A stretch of 64,000 nucleotides of DNA from SZAS-103 sp038216155 (GTDB lineage: Bacteria > Pseudomonadota > Gammaproteobacteria > Xanthomonadales > Xanthomonadaceae): NCBI GenBank assembly GCA_038216155.1, contig JBBQQH010000010.1, forward strand, positions 1-64,000, read 5' to 3'. This document shows, one piece after another, positions 8,660 to 17,483 of the stretch; the first letter of the stretch is position 1; each line of letters opens with the position of its first letter. The notes beneath the pieces were generated by a model. It was given only the letters and a program-made list of their open reading frames with translations. It was not told where the DNA came from and did not search any database. A program made the translations under genes and the position numbers.

Positions 8660-8821
8660 GAAGTCCTCCCGATGGTGGATCGTGGGTGATGCGCGGCTGG
8701 ACAGGCCACAGGCCAGCGCTGAGTGATCGCCGGCCGCCCCTGCGCAGCATCAAATCGCAGGCTCGCCAAACCTCTCGCGGAGATGGTGCGCGCAGCATAA
8801 AACGATCGGCCCCATTGCCCA

Positions 8822-8835
8822 TTGATCGCGGTCAA
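8822..8835. promoter_or_regulatory. FNR-like box between the TDT gene and modE
   Basis: The site reads TTGAT-cgcg-GTCAA, one base off the FNR consensus. It could act on either divergent gene: a start site about 41 bases away would leave leaders of roughly 130 bases (TDT) or 90 bases (modE). The rest of this 300-base gap shows nothing else clear. Confidence 0.55.
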
Positions 8836-8959
8836 GCCGTGGCGAAATTTCGCTGTGCGCTTGCAGCCAGTGAATCGTGCCGCCACAGCATGGATTCCGG
8901 ATCGCTTGAAGTGGACAATGCGGCTCCTGCTGTTCCAGCATCCATCCGATGTCGCCCGC

Positions 8960-9754
8960 ATGAGCAAGCTCCTGCAAGGAGTCCACCCATCACTCGACCT
9001 GAAAGGTGCCCGCACTAGTCTGACGCCGGCACGGGTGCGGCTATTGCTGGCTTTGGAGGCGCACGGATCGATCAGCGCTGCCGCGCGTGCCGTGAAAATG
9101 AGCTACAAGGGCGCGTGGGATGCGATTGCCGCATTGAACACGTTTGCCGCCAAGCCGCTGGTGCAGACCGAGCTTGGTGGTGCGGGCGGTGGTGGAGCAC
9201 GATTGACCGTGACCGGGCGCCGCCTGCTGGCGGTCCATCAGGCACTTGGTGCGTTGCAGGAACGGGTGTTGTCCGGCAACAGTGATTGCGATTTCAATCA
9301 ACTGCTGCAAAGGGTAAACAATCTCATGTTGCGAACCAGCGCCAGAAACCAGTACGAAGGCACGGTCGCTGCCCTCCAGCGCGGTGCGGTGAACAGCCAG
9401 GTCACGTTGCGCCTAGACGGCGACGATGAACTGGTCGCCATCATCACCAACGACAGCGTGGACGCACTTGGCCTGGTGGTCGGAGGCAGTGCGATCGCGC
9501 TGATAAAGTCGTCATTCGTGATCCTTTCCAGCGACGATGGCCTGCGTGTCAGTGCGCGCAACCGCTTGCGTGGCGTCGTATCCCAGTGCAAGAAAGGCGC
9601 AGTCAACGGCGAGGTGGTGCTGTCGCTTTCAGCGGGCAAACGTCTGGTCGCAACAGTGACCAACGACAGCATCGATGAGATGCACATCGCCGAAGGCGTG
9701 GCGATGAGTGCCATCATCAAGGCATCCCACGTGATTCTGGCCGTTGCTGTGTGA
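8960..9754 (+). CDS. modE: Molybdate-responsive transcriptional regulator ModE
   Basis: ModE binds molybdate and controls molybdate uptake and molybdoenzyme genes. The 264-residue product has the full architecture: an N-terminal winged HTH (SLTPARVRLLLALEAHGSIS, then AARAVKMSYKGAWDAI) and two C-terminal Mop/TOBE domains, each starting with SARN (about residues 125 and 195) and containing the paired KGAVNGEV / RGAVNSQV motifs. The chosen ATG gives the length of E. coli ModE; upstream in-frame starts (ATG at 8918, TTG at 8822) would add non-conserved residues. Its place next to nar genes fits the molybdenum need of nitrate reductase. Confidence 0.92.
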   Translation: MSKLLQGVHPSLDLKGARTSLTPARVRLLLALEAHGSISAAARAVKMSYKGAWDAIAALNTFAAKPLVQTELGGAGGGGARLTVTGRRLLAVHQALGALQERVLSGNSDCDFNQLLQRVNNLMLRTSARNQYEGTVAALQRGAVNSQVTLRLDGDDELVAIITNDSVDALGLVVGGSAIALIKSSFVILSSDDGLRVSARNRLRGVVSQCKKGAVNGEVVLSLSAGKRLVATVTNDSIDEMHIAEGVAMSAIIKASHVILAVAV

Positions 9755-9848
9755 ACGCGATGAGTTCGACAACGAAGCGCCAGCAATGCAACGCCACTAC
9801 ACGCGAGGCGCGTTCCTCGACGGTACGTTTCTACGCGATTGTCCGTAG

Positions 9849-10490
9849 ATGCCCTGCAGCTCTGCCGCGATCCGCATCAGGGATGCATTGCCGATGAATG
9901 CCTGGCTCGAACGTGTCGAGCCTGCACTGAGCGCGGCACTCTCGCAGCGCGATACCCCGACGTCGGATCACTGCGGGCGTACCGGTGTGCTCGCGCTGGC
10001 ATTGGCGCGTGAACTCGGAATCGGCGGTGACCACTTGTTGATCCTCGGCGCCGCAGCCCGCTTGCATGACGTAGGCAAGATCAGAATTCCCGACGCGATC
10101 CTGTTCAAACCCGGCCCACTCGATGCGGCCGAATGGGCAATCATGCGAACCCATAGCGCGCGTGGCGCCGAGATCGTTGGGGCAAACTACGACCTGCCCT
10201 TTCGAGCCGCCGTCGCCCGAATCATCTACCATCATCACGAGCACTACGATGGCAGCGGCTATCCGGACGGTCTGAGCGGAGAGGAGATTCCCCTGCTCGC
10301 ACGCGTGATATCGGTTGCCGACAGCTACGACGCGATGACCGAGCCGCGCCTCTATCACCCCAAACGATCCCACCACGACACGATGGCTGTGCTGTTGAGC
10401 GAGAGCGGCAGCAAACACGATCCGCGAATCGTCGACCTGATCGCCTCGCGCGATCAGGTCTGGTTTGCGCAATCTGGCATCACGGTTTGA
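9849..10490 (+). CDS. HD-GYP domain protein (putative c-di-GMP phosphodiesterase)
   Basis: The 213-residue protein is almost entirely an HD-GYP domain. The metal-binding HD motif (RLHDVGKI, about residue 75), the GYP region (HHHEHYDGSGYPDGL, about residue 132) and the following ARVISVADSYDAMT are intact, so it can be expected to hydrolyse cyclic di-GMP. It lacks any sensor or receiver domain, and the C-terminus after SHHDTM is slightly degenerate. An alternative start 45 bases downstream (MNAWLERV) is equally possible. It follows modE by about 95 bases and may be read from the same promoter. Confidence 0.85.
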   Translation: MPCSSAAIRIRDALPMNAWLERVEPALSAALSQRDTPTSDHCGRTGVLALALARELGIGGDHLLILGAAARLHDVGKIRIPDAILFKPGPLDAAEWAIMRTHSARGAEIVGANYDLPFRAAVARIIYHHHEHYDGSGYPDGLSGEEIPLLARVISVADSYDAMTEPRLYHPKRSHHDTMAVLLSESGSKHDPRIVDLIASRDQVWFAQSGITV

Positions 10491-10497
10491 GAAATAG

Positions 10498-12579
10498 CTA
10501 GAACGTGACTGTGGCGTTGGTGAACCACGTACGACCCGGCATCGGAAAGCCATCCGACAGCGCATAGTTCTTGTCGCCGAGGTTGCGTCCGCCTGCTTCG
10601 ATTGACAGGTCACTACGCGGCTTCCAGACGACCTTCGCAGCAGTCGTTGCAAATCCGCCAGCGTGACGGAACAACACGGGCGGTTTGGCGTAGGAAATTT
10701 TGCGGCCGCTCTCCGCATCCACGGAAGCCATGACCTCCCAGTTTTCCGAAGCTGACCAAGCCACATGTGCGAACAGCTTTTGGGTCGGCGTGTTCAACAA
10801 CGGCACGCTGCGATCGCTGAGGTTGTCGCGATTGAGATAGGTGTAGTTCGCACCAAACTGCCATTGCTCGCCCAGCCGCTGGTCGAGGCTGACTTCGATG
10901 CCACGATGGCGGGCGTCACCGATGTTCTGCGCCTGGTTGCAGGCTGTGCCTCCGCACGCGGTGGATGGAACCAGATTGTTCTGGATCAGGTCGCTGATGC
11001 CGCTGTAGAAGAGCGCGGCTTCGAGGCGCGCGCCTGCCCATGGAACGCCCCGCCATCCCAGTTCCGCATGGTTGGCCAGTTCCGGTTTCAGGTCGGGATT
11101 CGGGAGGGCTGTTCCCATGCCCGCGGAGTAGCGATCCTTGATCGTCGGAAAGCGACTCTTGCGTGCCACGCTGAAGAACATCTGCGAATCATCGGAGACA
11201 TCGTGGATCAGTTCTGCGAGACCGTTGGATGTATCGGTCTGGCCCGTGGGCCAGTAGTAGACCTCACGCGCTTCGCGCTCATCATGGCTCACACCCACAC
11301 GCAGGCGTGAGGCACTGGAGAGCGTGATGATGTCCTCGACCGCGGCGGACACGGTGACGTCTTCGTAGCGCTTGGTCGGTGAGTTGGGGTTGCTGTCGAC
11401 GTGGATATCTTCCTTGTAGTGCACGGCCGCATGCAATTCATGCTGCTCCAACGCGCTGATCAGTTCGACCGATGAGCCGCGTGTCTTGTCGGCGTAGACA
11501 CTCGGGAAATTCCTGTTGTTCAACGGCTGCGTGTAGGTGCCATCCGTATAAGCGTCCAGTGCGTTGCCGTAGCGGTCCTCGTAGACGCGGTATTTGAGCG
11601 CGTGATGGGTGGCCAGTTGGGTGTTGCCGATGAAGTAGACGCTTTCCTTGTCCCAGTACGGCCAGCGCCAGTAACGAATGCCATTATTGGTGTCGCCCGT
11701 GTAAACAGGGTTGCCTTTCTCGCCGTTCTGCTTGACGTAACCCAGCGCATACTCGTCGGTGTCATTCGGGGTCAAACCCATCTTGAAGGAAACACGCTTG
11801 TCGCTGCGGTAAGCGTTTGCGCGGTCGTCGCCGGTATCGGTGGGAACCGGTTTGCGGTCGCGGAAACCGGCGGCCAGCGGAAAGCTGTCGGCGTCGAGAT
11901 ACGACACGCCTGCCTGCACGTACCAGAGCCCCTGGTTGGAACCGATGTTGGCGGCGACCCGCCGCTCACCACCCGCCCCCATCCCGATACGCGCGTCACC
12001 CTCGAACACTTCGACCGGCTTGCGTGTGACCAGGTTGATCGCGCCACCCATGACGTTAGGGCCGTATAGCAACGACGCCGCGCCCTTGGCTACGCGGATT
12101 TCGGACAGGTCGAACGTGGTGAAGCGGCCGAAGTCCACATAGCCGTCGTATGGCACGTAAAGCGGTATGCCATCAAGGAACACCGGCACCTGGCGCACGT
12201 CGAAACCGCGCACGTACACGATGTCCTCGTTGCGCGTGTTGTGCGACAGACTCACACCTGCGCTGGTGTTGAGCGCGTCGCCGACGGTGTCGCGGTTGTA
12301 GCGTTGGATATCCTGCTGGGTGAGCACGCTTTCGCTCGGCGCGCGTCCGTCCAGCAAGGCGCCGTGCACCACGACAGTACCCAGGTTGAACACACTGGCC
12401 CCGCCTTCGTCGGCAAGCATCGAACCATTTGCATCAGCGGAATAGGACGCCGCTGCCTGTTGCAGTGCCTGTGCATGCAGCGCAGGCATCTGCACGAGCA
12501 TCAAGAGTGACGCGCAGATAGAAATGGCCAGTGGCGTGCGGCGGAGAGGGCGAGGCATGGAACGTGGTTTGGACGTCAT
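10498..12579 (-). CDS. TonB-dependent outer membrane receptor
   Basis: The product, about 693 residues, begins with a signal peptide (hydrophobic core AISICASLLMLVQMPALHAQA), then a plug domain (SVLTQQDIQRYN, DIVYVRGFDVRQVPVFLDGI, GAASLLYGPNVMGGAINLVT) and a C-terminal beta-barrel ending in aromatic TWFTNATVTF, a BAM-recognised last strand. Such receptors use TonB-ExbBD energy to import metal chelates, vitamins or sugars. The ligand cannot be named from sequence. The upstream neighbour on the same strand encodes a small Moco-fold periplasmic protein behind an FNR-like box; co-transcription is likely. Starts at 12606 or 12558 are also possible. Confidence 0.9.
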   Translation of the reverse strand: MTSKPRSMPRPLRRTPLAISICASLLMLVQMPALHAQALQQAAASYSADANGSMLADEGGASVFNLGTVVVHGALLDGRAPSESVLTQQDIQRYNRDTVGDALNTSAGVSLSHNTRNEDIVYVRGFDVRQVPVFLDGIPLYVPYDGYVDFGRFTTFDLSEIRVAKGAASLLYGPNVMGGAINLVTRKPVEVFEGDARIGMGAGGERRVAANIGSNQGLWYVQAGVSYLDADSFPLAAGFRDRKPVPTDTGDDRANAYRSDKRVSFKMGLTPNDTDEYALGYVKQNGEKGNPVYTGDTNNGIRYWRWPYWDKESVYFIGNTQLATHHALKYRVYEDRYGNALDAYTDGTYTQPLNNRNFPSVYADKTRGSSVELISALEQHELHAAVHYKEDIHVDSNPNSPTKRYEDVTVSAAVEDIITLSSASRLRVGVSHDEREAREVYYWPTGQTDTSNGLAELIHDVSDDSQMFFSVARKSRFPTIKDRYSAGMGTALPNPDLKPELANHAELGWRGVPWAGARLEAALFYSGISDLIQNNLVPSTACGGTACNQAQNIGDARHRGIEVSLDQRLGEQWQFGANYTYLNRDNLSDRSVPLLNTPTQKLFAHVAWSASENWEVMASVDAESGRKISYAKPPVLFRHAGGFATTAAKVVWKPRSDLSIEAGGRNLGDKNYALSDGFPMPGRTWFTNATVTF

Positions 12580-12728
12580 CGAGTTTCTCGCTACGTGCCC
12601 AAGCATATGGCGATGGGCGTGAGTGGCCGACCGGACCGTTGGATCCGTGTCGACGATGGAGGGAATTTTCTGGAGCGCGCGTGCCGTGGACTTGGCGTGC
12701 GCCGTCCGGGCGTCGGCGCTGGCGTTGG

Positions 12729-13277
12729 CTACGGCTCGCGCTTGACTTCAATCTCACTCAGCCAGCGCACGTGGCGCGGGCCGGTCTTGATGTCCTGCCC
12801 GGAGATCAGCAGGAATTGGCCTTCACTTACTTCCAGCGGTTTTCCGTTCTTCTCCCACGCGACCAGCACGTCCTTGCCGATTGGCGTGTTGAACAACTCG
12901 TTCCAGGAGAACGTCACCACGTAGCCGTCGGTGGCGCGCGCGATGATGACCATGCGCCGCGTGTCCTTGTGGCCGTCTTCGGCGATTCCTGCGTGATTGA
13001 TCACGTCGGTCAGGCGCACGCCGCGGAAGTTGCTGACCTTGGCCACGGTGGCGCCGGAGGCGCACACGACGTCAACGGGCCCGGTATCGTGCGCGACGAG
13101 TGCCTTGAGCGCCGCCATGTCGAAGTCTTGCGGCGCTTTGACCGCGCCGATCACGTGCACGCTGGTGCTAGGCGTGCCGTCGTGTTTCGGCGGGCCATCG
13201 GTGGACTTTGACTCCTGCGCATGGGTTGTCGCGACGCCCAGTACCAGGACCATCAAATAGCTCAACAAGATTTTCAT
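12729..13277 (-). CDS. Small periplasmic molybdopterin-oxidoreductase-fold (SUOX-like) protein
   Basis: The 182-residue protein has a signal peptide (MKILLSYLMVLVLGVATTHAQ) and one domain resembling the oxidoreductase molybdopterin-binding (sulfite oxidase) fold: VHVIGAV, then VVCASGATVAKVSNFRGVRL with the conserved Cys, and later GYVVTFSWNELFN and ILLISG-like LLISGQD. It is much shorter than YedY/MsrP, so it may bind no cofactor or be a minimal version. A good SD (AAGGGGCG) precedes the chosen ATG; an upstream Met would break the signal peptide. The gene sits upstream of the TonB receptor and behind FNR-like and ModE-like sites. Confidence 0.75.
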   Translation of the reverse strand: MKILLSYLMVLVLGVATTHAQESKSTDGPPKHDGTPSTSVHVIGAVKAPQDFDMAALKALVAHDTGPVDVVCASGATVAKVSNFRGVRLTDVINHAGIAEDGHKDTRRMVIIARATDGYVVTFSWNELFNTPIGKDVLVAWEKNGKPLEVSEGQFLLISGQDIKTGPRHVRWLSEIEVKREP

Positions 13278-13303
13278 GCCCGCCCCTTCGATATGAGTAT
13301 GTG

Positions 13304-13312
13304 TATATAGCG
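13304..13312. promoter_or_regulatory. Possible ModE half-site
   Basis: On the minus strand the sequence CGCTATATA equals one half of the E. coli ModE operator. The second half-site is degenerate (CATATCGA, about nine bases further). It lies 27 bases before the Moco-fold gene start. Evidence is weak without a position weight matrix. Confidence 0.3.
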
Positions 13313-13345
13313 AACGAAGGATAAAGGATTTGTGGCGATGCACAA

Positions 13346-13359
13346 ATGACTTGGATCAA
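13346..13359. promoter_or_regulatory. FNR-like box upstream of the Moco-fold gene
   Basis: Read on the minus strand the site is TTGAT-ccaa-GTCAT, with one perfect and one degenerate half. Its centre lies about 75 bases before the start codon, which would place the transcription start near position 13311 with a 34-base leader, a normal class II FNR geometry. A separate inverted repeat ATTTGT-N8-ACAAAT overlaps it at 13328-13347. Confidence 0.5.
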
Positions 13360-13436
13360 GAAAGATTTTCGAGGCCCGTCCGCGGCGGTGCGCTCTGGAG
13401 CCGAACACGTTGCCGCAGCCCGGTTTCGCCGGACGG

Positions 13437-14828
13437 TCAATCGATCTTGATCGGCTCGTGTCGGCCCGGCAACTGGCAGGTCACCCCGCGTTCCGTGAGG
13501 CATTCCTCCATCGCCCGCATGCCGCGATCGTATTCGCCATGCACCAGGAAGACCTTTTTTCGCGGCGCGGCGCCCAGCCATGCCAGCAGAGACGGCTGGT
13601 CCGCGTGGGCCGAGAAGCCGTTGATCGTCCATATCTGCGCGCGCACCGGGATGTCCTCGTTGAAGATGCGCACGCTGGGAGCGCCATCGATGATGCGTCG
13701 CGCCAGCGTGCCTTCTGCGGCATAGCCGACGAAAACCACGCTCGCGCGCTCGCGCCACAGGTTGTGCTTCAGGTGATGGCGCACCCGCCCGCCGTTGCAC
13801 ATGCCCGAGCCGGCCAGGATGATCGCACCGCCGTCGATGTTGTTGATCGCCATCGACTCGCTGGTTTCACGGGTGAAATGCAGGCCGCGCATCGCGAACG
13901 GATCGCCGTGCTCCAGTTCCTTGCGAAAGCCTTCATCGAAACATTCGGGATGCCGGCGGAAGATCTCGGTGGCGGAGATCGCCATCGGGGAATCGAGGAA
14001 GACATGCACGTGTAGCGGAATTGCGCCATCGCGCAGGCCGCGGTGCAGGTAGTAGAGAATCTCCTGCGTGCGTTCCAGCGCAAACGTTGGAATGACCACA
14101 TTGCCGCGCCGCGCCACCGTATCGCGAATGGCCTGGTACATCTCTTCGATGGAATCGGGCACTGAACGATGCGGACGATCACCGTAGGTGCTCTCCATCA
14201 CCACATAGTCGGCAGGCGGGGCTGGCGTTGGATCCCGCAGGATTGGCCGCCCTGGATTGCCCAGATCACCCGAGAACACGATGCTGCGCTGCTGCTTGCC
14301 ATCGTCGAGTTGCAGCAGGATCGAAGCCGAACCGAGGATATGGCCCGCATCGAGAAAACGCGCACGTACACCGTCGGTCACTTGCACGATTTCGTCGTAT
14401 GCGATATCCGCACCAAAAAAATCCAGTGCGTGTAGCGCATCGTCGATGGTGTAGAGCGGCGGCACGACGGGTTCACCGCGGCGATTGCTGCGTTGCGCGC
14501 GGCGCGCGTCCTCTTCCTGGATACTGGCCGAGTCGAGCAGCACTACGCGTGCCAGCTCGCGCGTAGCCGCGGTGGTGAGGATGCGACCACGGAAACCCTG
14601 CCGCACCAGCAGTGGAATCCGACCGCAGTGATCCAGATGCGCATGGGTCAACAGCAGCACATCGACGCTTGCCGGATCGAAGCCGAACGGCTCGTCGTTC
14701 TGCAATTCGGACTCGCGACTGCCCTGAAACAAGCCGCAGTCGACCAGGACGCGGCGCTCATTGCAGGTGATCAGATGGCATGAACCCGTGACTTGTTTGG
14801 CGGCGCCGTGGCAACTGTAGATGATCAT
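13437..14828 (-). CDS. MBL-fold beta-CASP protein (RNA-processing type nuclease)
   Basis: The 463-residue protein is a metallo-beta-lactamase with beta-CASP insertion and C-terminal RMMBL motif, the architecture of CPSF73/Ysh1-like and TTHA0252-type RNA nucleases. The zinc motif LTHAHLDHCGRIP lies near residue 60; GSASILL, FSGDLG and ESTYGDR follow, then the beta-CASP region (PTFALERTQEILYYL, GSGMCNGGRVRHHL) and FSAHADQ plus VHGE near the end. All metal ligands appear present. Bacterial members have been linked to RNA decay and to conjugation or stress clusters; no specific partner is visible here. It diverges from the GGDEF gene. Confidence 0.9.
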   Translation of the reverse strand: MIIYSCHGAAKQVTGSCHLITCNERRVLVDCGLFQGSRESELQNDEPFGFDPASVDVLLLTHAHLDHCGRIPLLVRQGFRGRILTTAATRELARVVLLDSASIQEEDARRAQRSNRRGEPVVPPLYTIDDALHALDFFGADIAYDEIVQVTDGVRARFLDAGHILGSASILLQLDDGKQQRSIVFSGDLGNPGRPILRDPTPAPPADYVVMESTYGDRPHRSVPDSIEEMYQAIRDTVARRGNVVIPTFALERTQEILYYLHRGLRDGAIPLHVHVFLDSPMAISATEIFRRHPECFDEGFRKELEHGDPFAMRGLHFTRETSESMAINNIDGGAIILAGSGMCNGGRVRHHLKHNLWRERASVVFVGYAAEGTLARRIIDGAPSVRIFNEDIPVRAQIWTINGFSAHADQPSLLAWLGAAPRKKVFLVHGEYDRGMRAMEECLTERGVTCQLPGRHEPIKID

Positions 14829-14960
14829 GCTGAGCTCATGGATTGGAATACGCCCGAACCGTGGCCGGGCTGTTGATTTCTAAAGCGCGGAGTCAATGCG
14901 CATTTCACTCCGCGTTGCGTTGTACATTGCCAAGGTTGCCCTTTCCATTCACCAGCGTAC

Positions 14961-16370
14961 ATGACAACCGTTCAATTCCAGCAGGATCCGCGCGTTGTGC
15001 GGCGCTTCATCGGCTTCTCCCGGATAGCCGCGCTGTTGATGATGGCAATCGCCGGGATAGCGTTGTTCGGCTGGTGGCTGGATGTGCCGCTGATGACGAC
15101 GCTGCTGCCGGGGCAGCGCAGCATGCAGGCAAATGCCGCACTCGGATTCATCGCGTCGGGGTGCGCCCTGCTGTCGCTCAGGCACTCCGCATGGCAACGG
15201 CGAGCCAGCTTGATCCTGTCGCTGCTGGTGATGGCGATGGGTGTCGCCACGCTCGTTGAACAGATGTGGGTGGTGGATCTGGGTATCGATCATCTGCTGG
15301 ATAGTCCGATGCCGCACCGTTCTGGTTTATTGCCAATGCGTACGACAGCACTGGTGGACGCAGCGCTGGTGATGCTTGGCGGCCTTGGTTTCCTCGTGGT
15401 GTCGCAACGCTGGCTGTATCTGCGGGAATTGCTGGCCCTCGCGTTGTTGGGGATCGCGATGACAGGCTTGGGGGCGTATGGCCTGGCATTGGCCGGCGGC
15501 TCCAACGTGGTGTTCGAACAGGTTCCGCTGCACACGCTGTTGCTGATCTTGCTGGCTACCCTGGGTTGGTTGTCGTCGGTACCTGCAACCGGCCTGACCC
15601 GACTGGCTACCGCAAGCACCCAGGGCGGTGCCATTGCACGGCGATTGTTGTTGCCGTCGTTGTTGCTGCCGGTCGCTTTCACGTTCCTGTTTGAAGTGTT
15701 GCAAAAACAGCTGGCTTTGGGCGCCACGCTGGCCTCGGCGTTGTTGGCATCGTTCACCGGCGGCAGCATCGCATGGCTGGTGTGGACGGTGGCGGCGTTG
15801 CTCGACAAGATGGAGCGGCAGCGTCTGGAAGTCGACCTGTTGCGCGACGATGCCAATACCGATGCATTGACGGGTCTTGCCAATCGGCGTGCTTTTGACG
15901 CTGCACTCGCGCGTTGGATGCGCGGCCAACGCGAGGGTGACCTCACGTTTTCGTTGCTGATGCTCGACCTGGACAAGTTCAAGAGCTACAACGACACGTA
16001 CGGTCACGCGGCAGGTGACGAGGTATTGCGCATAACCGGCCAAATCCTGCACTCGCTGCTGCGTCCGTCGGACCTGGCTGCACGCTATGGCGGTGAGGAG
16101 TTTGCCGTTGTTCTGCATGAGTCCAATGCCAACCAGGCGCGCGACGTCGCAACACGAATTCTTGCTGCGTTCCGCGCGTTTCCGTGGCCACGGCGTGCTG
16201 TCACGATCAGCATCGGCGTGGCCCAGGCAAGCACCCACCAGCGTGCCCTTGGCCTGATCGAGTGTGCCGATGCCGCGTTGTACGCAGCCAAGAATGGCGG
16301 ACGCGATCGGGTGGTCGTGGCGACAGCAGCTGCGCCTTCGGCAATCGCAGTGACCAGTGCAAGTACCTGA
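14961..16370 (+). CDS. Membrane diguanylate cyclase (GGDEF)
   Basis: The 469-residue protein has an N-terminal membrane region with about eight hydrophobic helices (residues 20-275), then a short coiled linker and a C-terminal GGDEF domain. The active site reads GGEEF (residues 377-381), which is a functional variant, and an RxxD inhibitory site (RPSD) lies five residues before it, so product feedback is expected. It should make cyclic di-GMP from two GTP in response to an unknown membrane signal. With the HD-GYP protein about 5 kb away, the window carries both synthesis and breakdown of this messenger. Confidence 0.92.
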   Translation: MTTVQFQQDPRVVRRFIGFSRIAALLMMAIAGIALFGWWLDVPLMTTLLPGQRSMQANAALGFIASGCALLSLRHSAWQRRASLILSLLVMAMGVATLVEQMWVVDLGIDHLLDSPMPHRSGLLPMRTTALVDAALVMLGGLGFLVVSQRWLYLRELLALALLGIAMTGLGAYGLALAGGSNVVFEQVPLHTLLLILLATLGWLSSVPATGLTRLATASTQGGAIARRLLLPSLLLPVAFTFLFEVLQKQLALGATLASALLASFTGGSIAWLVWTVAALLDKMERQRLEVDLLRDDANTDALTGLANRRAFDAALARWMRGQREGDLTFSLLMLDLDKFKSYNDTYGHAAGDEVLRITGQILHSLLRPSDLAARYGGEEFAVVLHESNANQARDVATRILAAFRAFPWPRRAVTISIGVAQASTHQRALGLIECADAALYAAKNGGRDRVVVATAAAPSAIAVTSAST

Positions 16371-16522
16371 CCAGTTGCACATCGAAATGCTCGCAAGGCG
16401 CGTGCACGATATCGAATGAAGCGTCACAACGTCTTGCATCCAAGCGCGCAAAAAAAAATCACGCCACGCGCCTTGAGCGATAGCCCAACCATGCGTTTTC
16501 TCGTCAAATCCGGATCAGGCGC

Positions 16523-16539
16523 CGTAAGGTTCACGTAAG
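16523..16539 (+). promoter_or_regulatory. Direct-repeat operator candidate for the OmpR-family regulator
   Basis: CGTAAG-gttca-CGTAAG is a perfect six-base direct repeat with an 11-base period, the layout bound by PmrA/QseB-type response regulators. It lies 56 bases before the PepSY gene, first in an operon with a QseBC-like pair, so autoregulation is plausible. Confidence 0.55.
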
Positions 16540-16594
16540 TCAGATCGGTTCTGATGCACGTCAAGGCAATCATGCCGGAACTGGAGAAAGCATC

Positions 16595-16861
16595 ATGAAA
16601 CGCGCCCTCACCGTATCGTTGTTCCTCGCCGCCGCAACGCTGTCAGCCGTAGCCGTTGCTGCACCCCAATGCACGACCGCTGCGCAGGAGCAGTGGATGA
16701 CCGAAGCGGCAATGAAACAGAAGGTCCTTGATCAGGGCTACACGATCAAGGTGTTCAAGGTATCGGGCAACTGCTACGAGATCTATGGCAAGGACAAGGC
16801 CGGCAAGAATGTCGAGATCTACTTTGATCCGACCGACGGCCATATCGTCAAGCAGCGCTGA
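16595..16861 (+). CDS. Small secreted PepSY-domain protein
   Basis: The 88-residue protein has a clear signal peptide (cleavage after AVAVA) and one PepSY domain (WMTEAAMKQKVLDQGYTIKV ... CYEIYGKDKAGKNVEIYFDP, ending GHIVKQR). Two cysteines (positions about 26 and 62) could form a disulfide in the periplasm. Such small PepSY proteins are commonly encoded beside a cytochrome b561 and a QseBC/PmrAB-like pair, exactly the order seen here; a periplasmic sensing or chaperone role is inferred. Confidence 0.85.
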   Translation: MKRALTVSLFLAAATLSAVAVAAPQCTTAAQEQWMTEAAMKQKVLDQGYTIKVFKVSGNCYEIYGKDKAGKNVEIYFDPTDGHIVKQR

Positions 16862-16884
16862 CCTATAGCAACAGGAGGATCGCC

Positions 16885-17436
16885 GTGTACAAGACCGTCA
16901 AGGTTTGGGACCCCGTCGTGCGCGTGTTGCATTGGTCGCTCGCGATAGTCGTTCTCGCCAACTTCATCAACGAAGGCGGCGATCCTCCGCACCACTGGCT
17001 CGGCTATGCCGCACTGGCTCTGATTGGCGCACGGTTTGTCTGGGGCTGGATCGGCTCAACGCACGCTCGATTCAGTGACTGGGTGCGTGGCCCACGTGCG
17101 GTAATCGTCTATTTGCGCGAGCGCATCAGGGGACGCTCGCGCCGGCAGCTCGGCCACAATCCAGGCGCGGCTTTGATGATGGTTGCGCTGCTCGCCGGAG
17201 TCGCACTGGTTGGCGTCACCGGCTGGCTGCAGACCACGGATCAATTCTTTGGCGAACAATGGCTGGAGGAACTGCATGAAGTGCTCGCCTGGACACTGCT
17301 GGTCATGGTCGGCCTGCATGTTGTGGCAGCGATCACCGAGAGCATCCACTATCGCGAGAATCTGATCGCCTCGATGATCCACGGGCGCAAGCGTGCATTG
17401 GACAAGGCGGAATCGGAACGCGACGCAACGCCCTGA
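16885..17436 (+). CDS. Cytochrome b561-type membrane protein
   Basis: The 183-residue protein belongs to the Ni/Fe-hydrogenase-type/bacterial b561 cytochrome family, with four membrane helices. Candidate haem ligands are the His in VLHWSLAIVVLANF (helix 1), the HHWLGYAAL segment (helix 2) and the His residues in ELHEVLAWTLLVMVGLHVVAA (helices 3-4). The GTG start is preceded by a strong AGGAGG site. It follows the PepSY gene by 23 bases. Members shuttle electrons between quinol and periplasmic partners; the partner here is not known. Confidence 0.87.
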   Translation: MYKTVKVWDPVVRVLHWSLAIVVLANFINEGGDPPHHWLGYAALALIGARFVWGWIGSTHARFSDWVRGPRAVIVYLRERIRGRSRRQLGHNPGAALMMVALLAGVALVGVTGWLQTTDQFFGEQWLEELHEVLAWTLLVMVGLHVVAAITESIHYRENLIASMIHGRKRALDKAESERDATP

Positions 17437-17483
17437 TTGCGCCAGATCAAGGCGCTGTCTTCTGCGAAAGCTAGAGTGTCCGG

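Noticed and set aside
16445..16470. Poly-A run as an intrinsic terminator for the minus strand
   Set aside because: No complementary stem lies before the T-run on that strand and no gene ends there in that direction.
16551..16564. FNR-like CTGAT-gcac-GTCAA before the PepSY gene
   Set aside because: Two imperfect halves, and the implied start site falls after the ATG; the OmpR-type direct repeat is a better explanation.
17439..17452. FNR-like sequence TTGCG-ccag-ATCAA before the response regulator
   Set aside because: The first half has two mismatches and the site lies within the operon.
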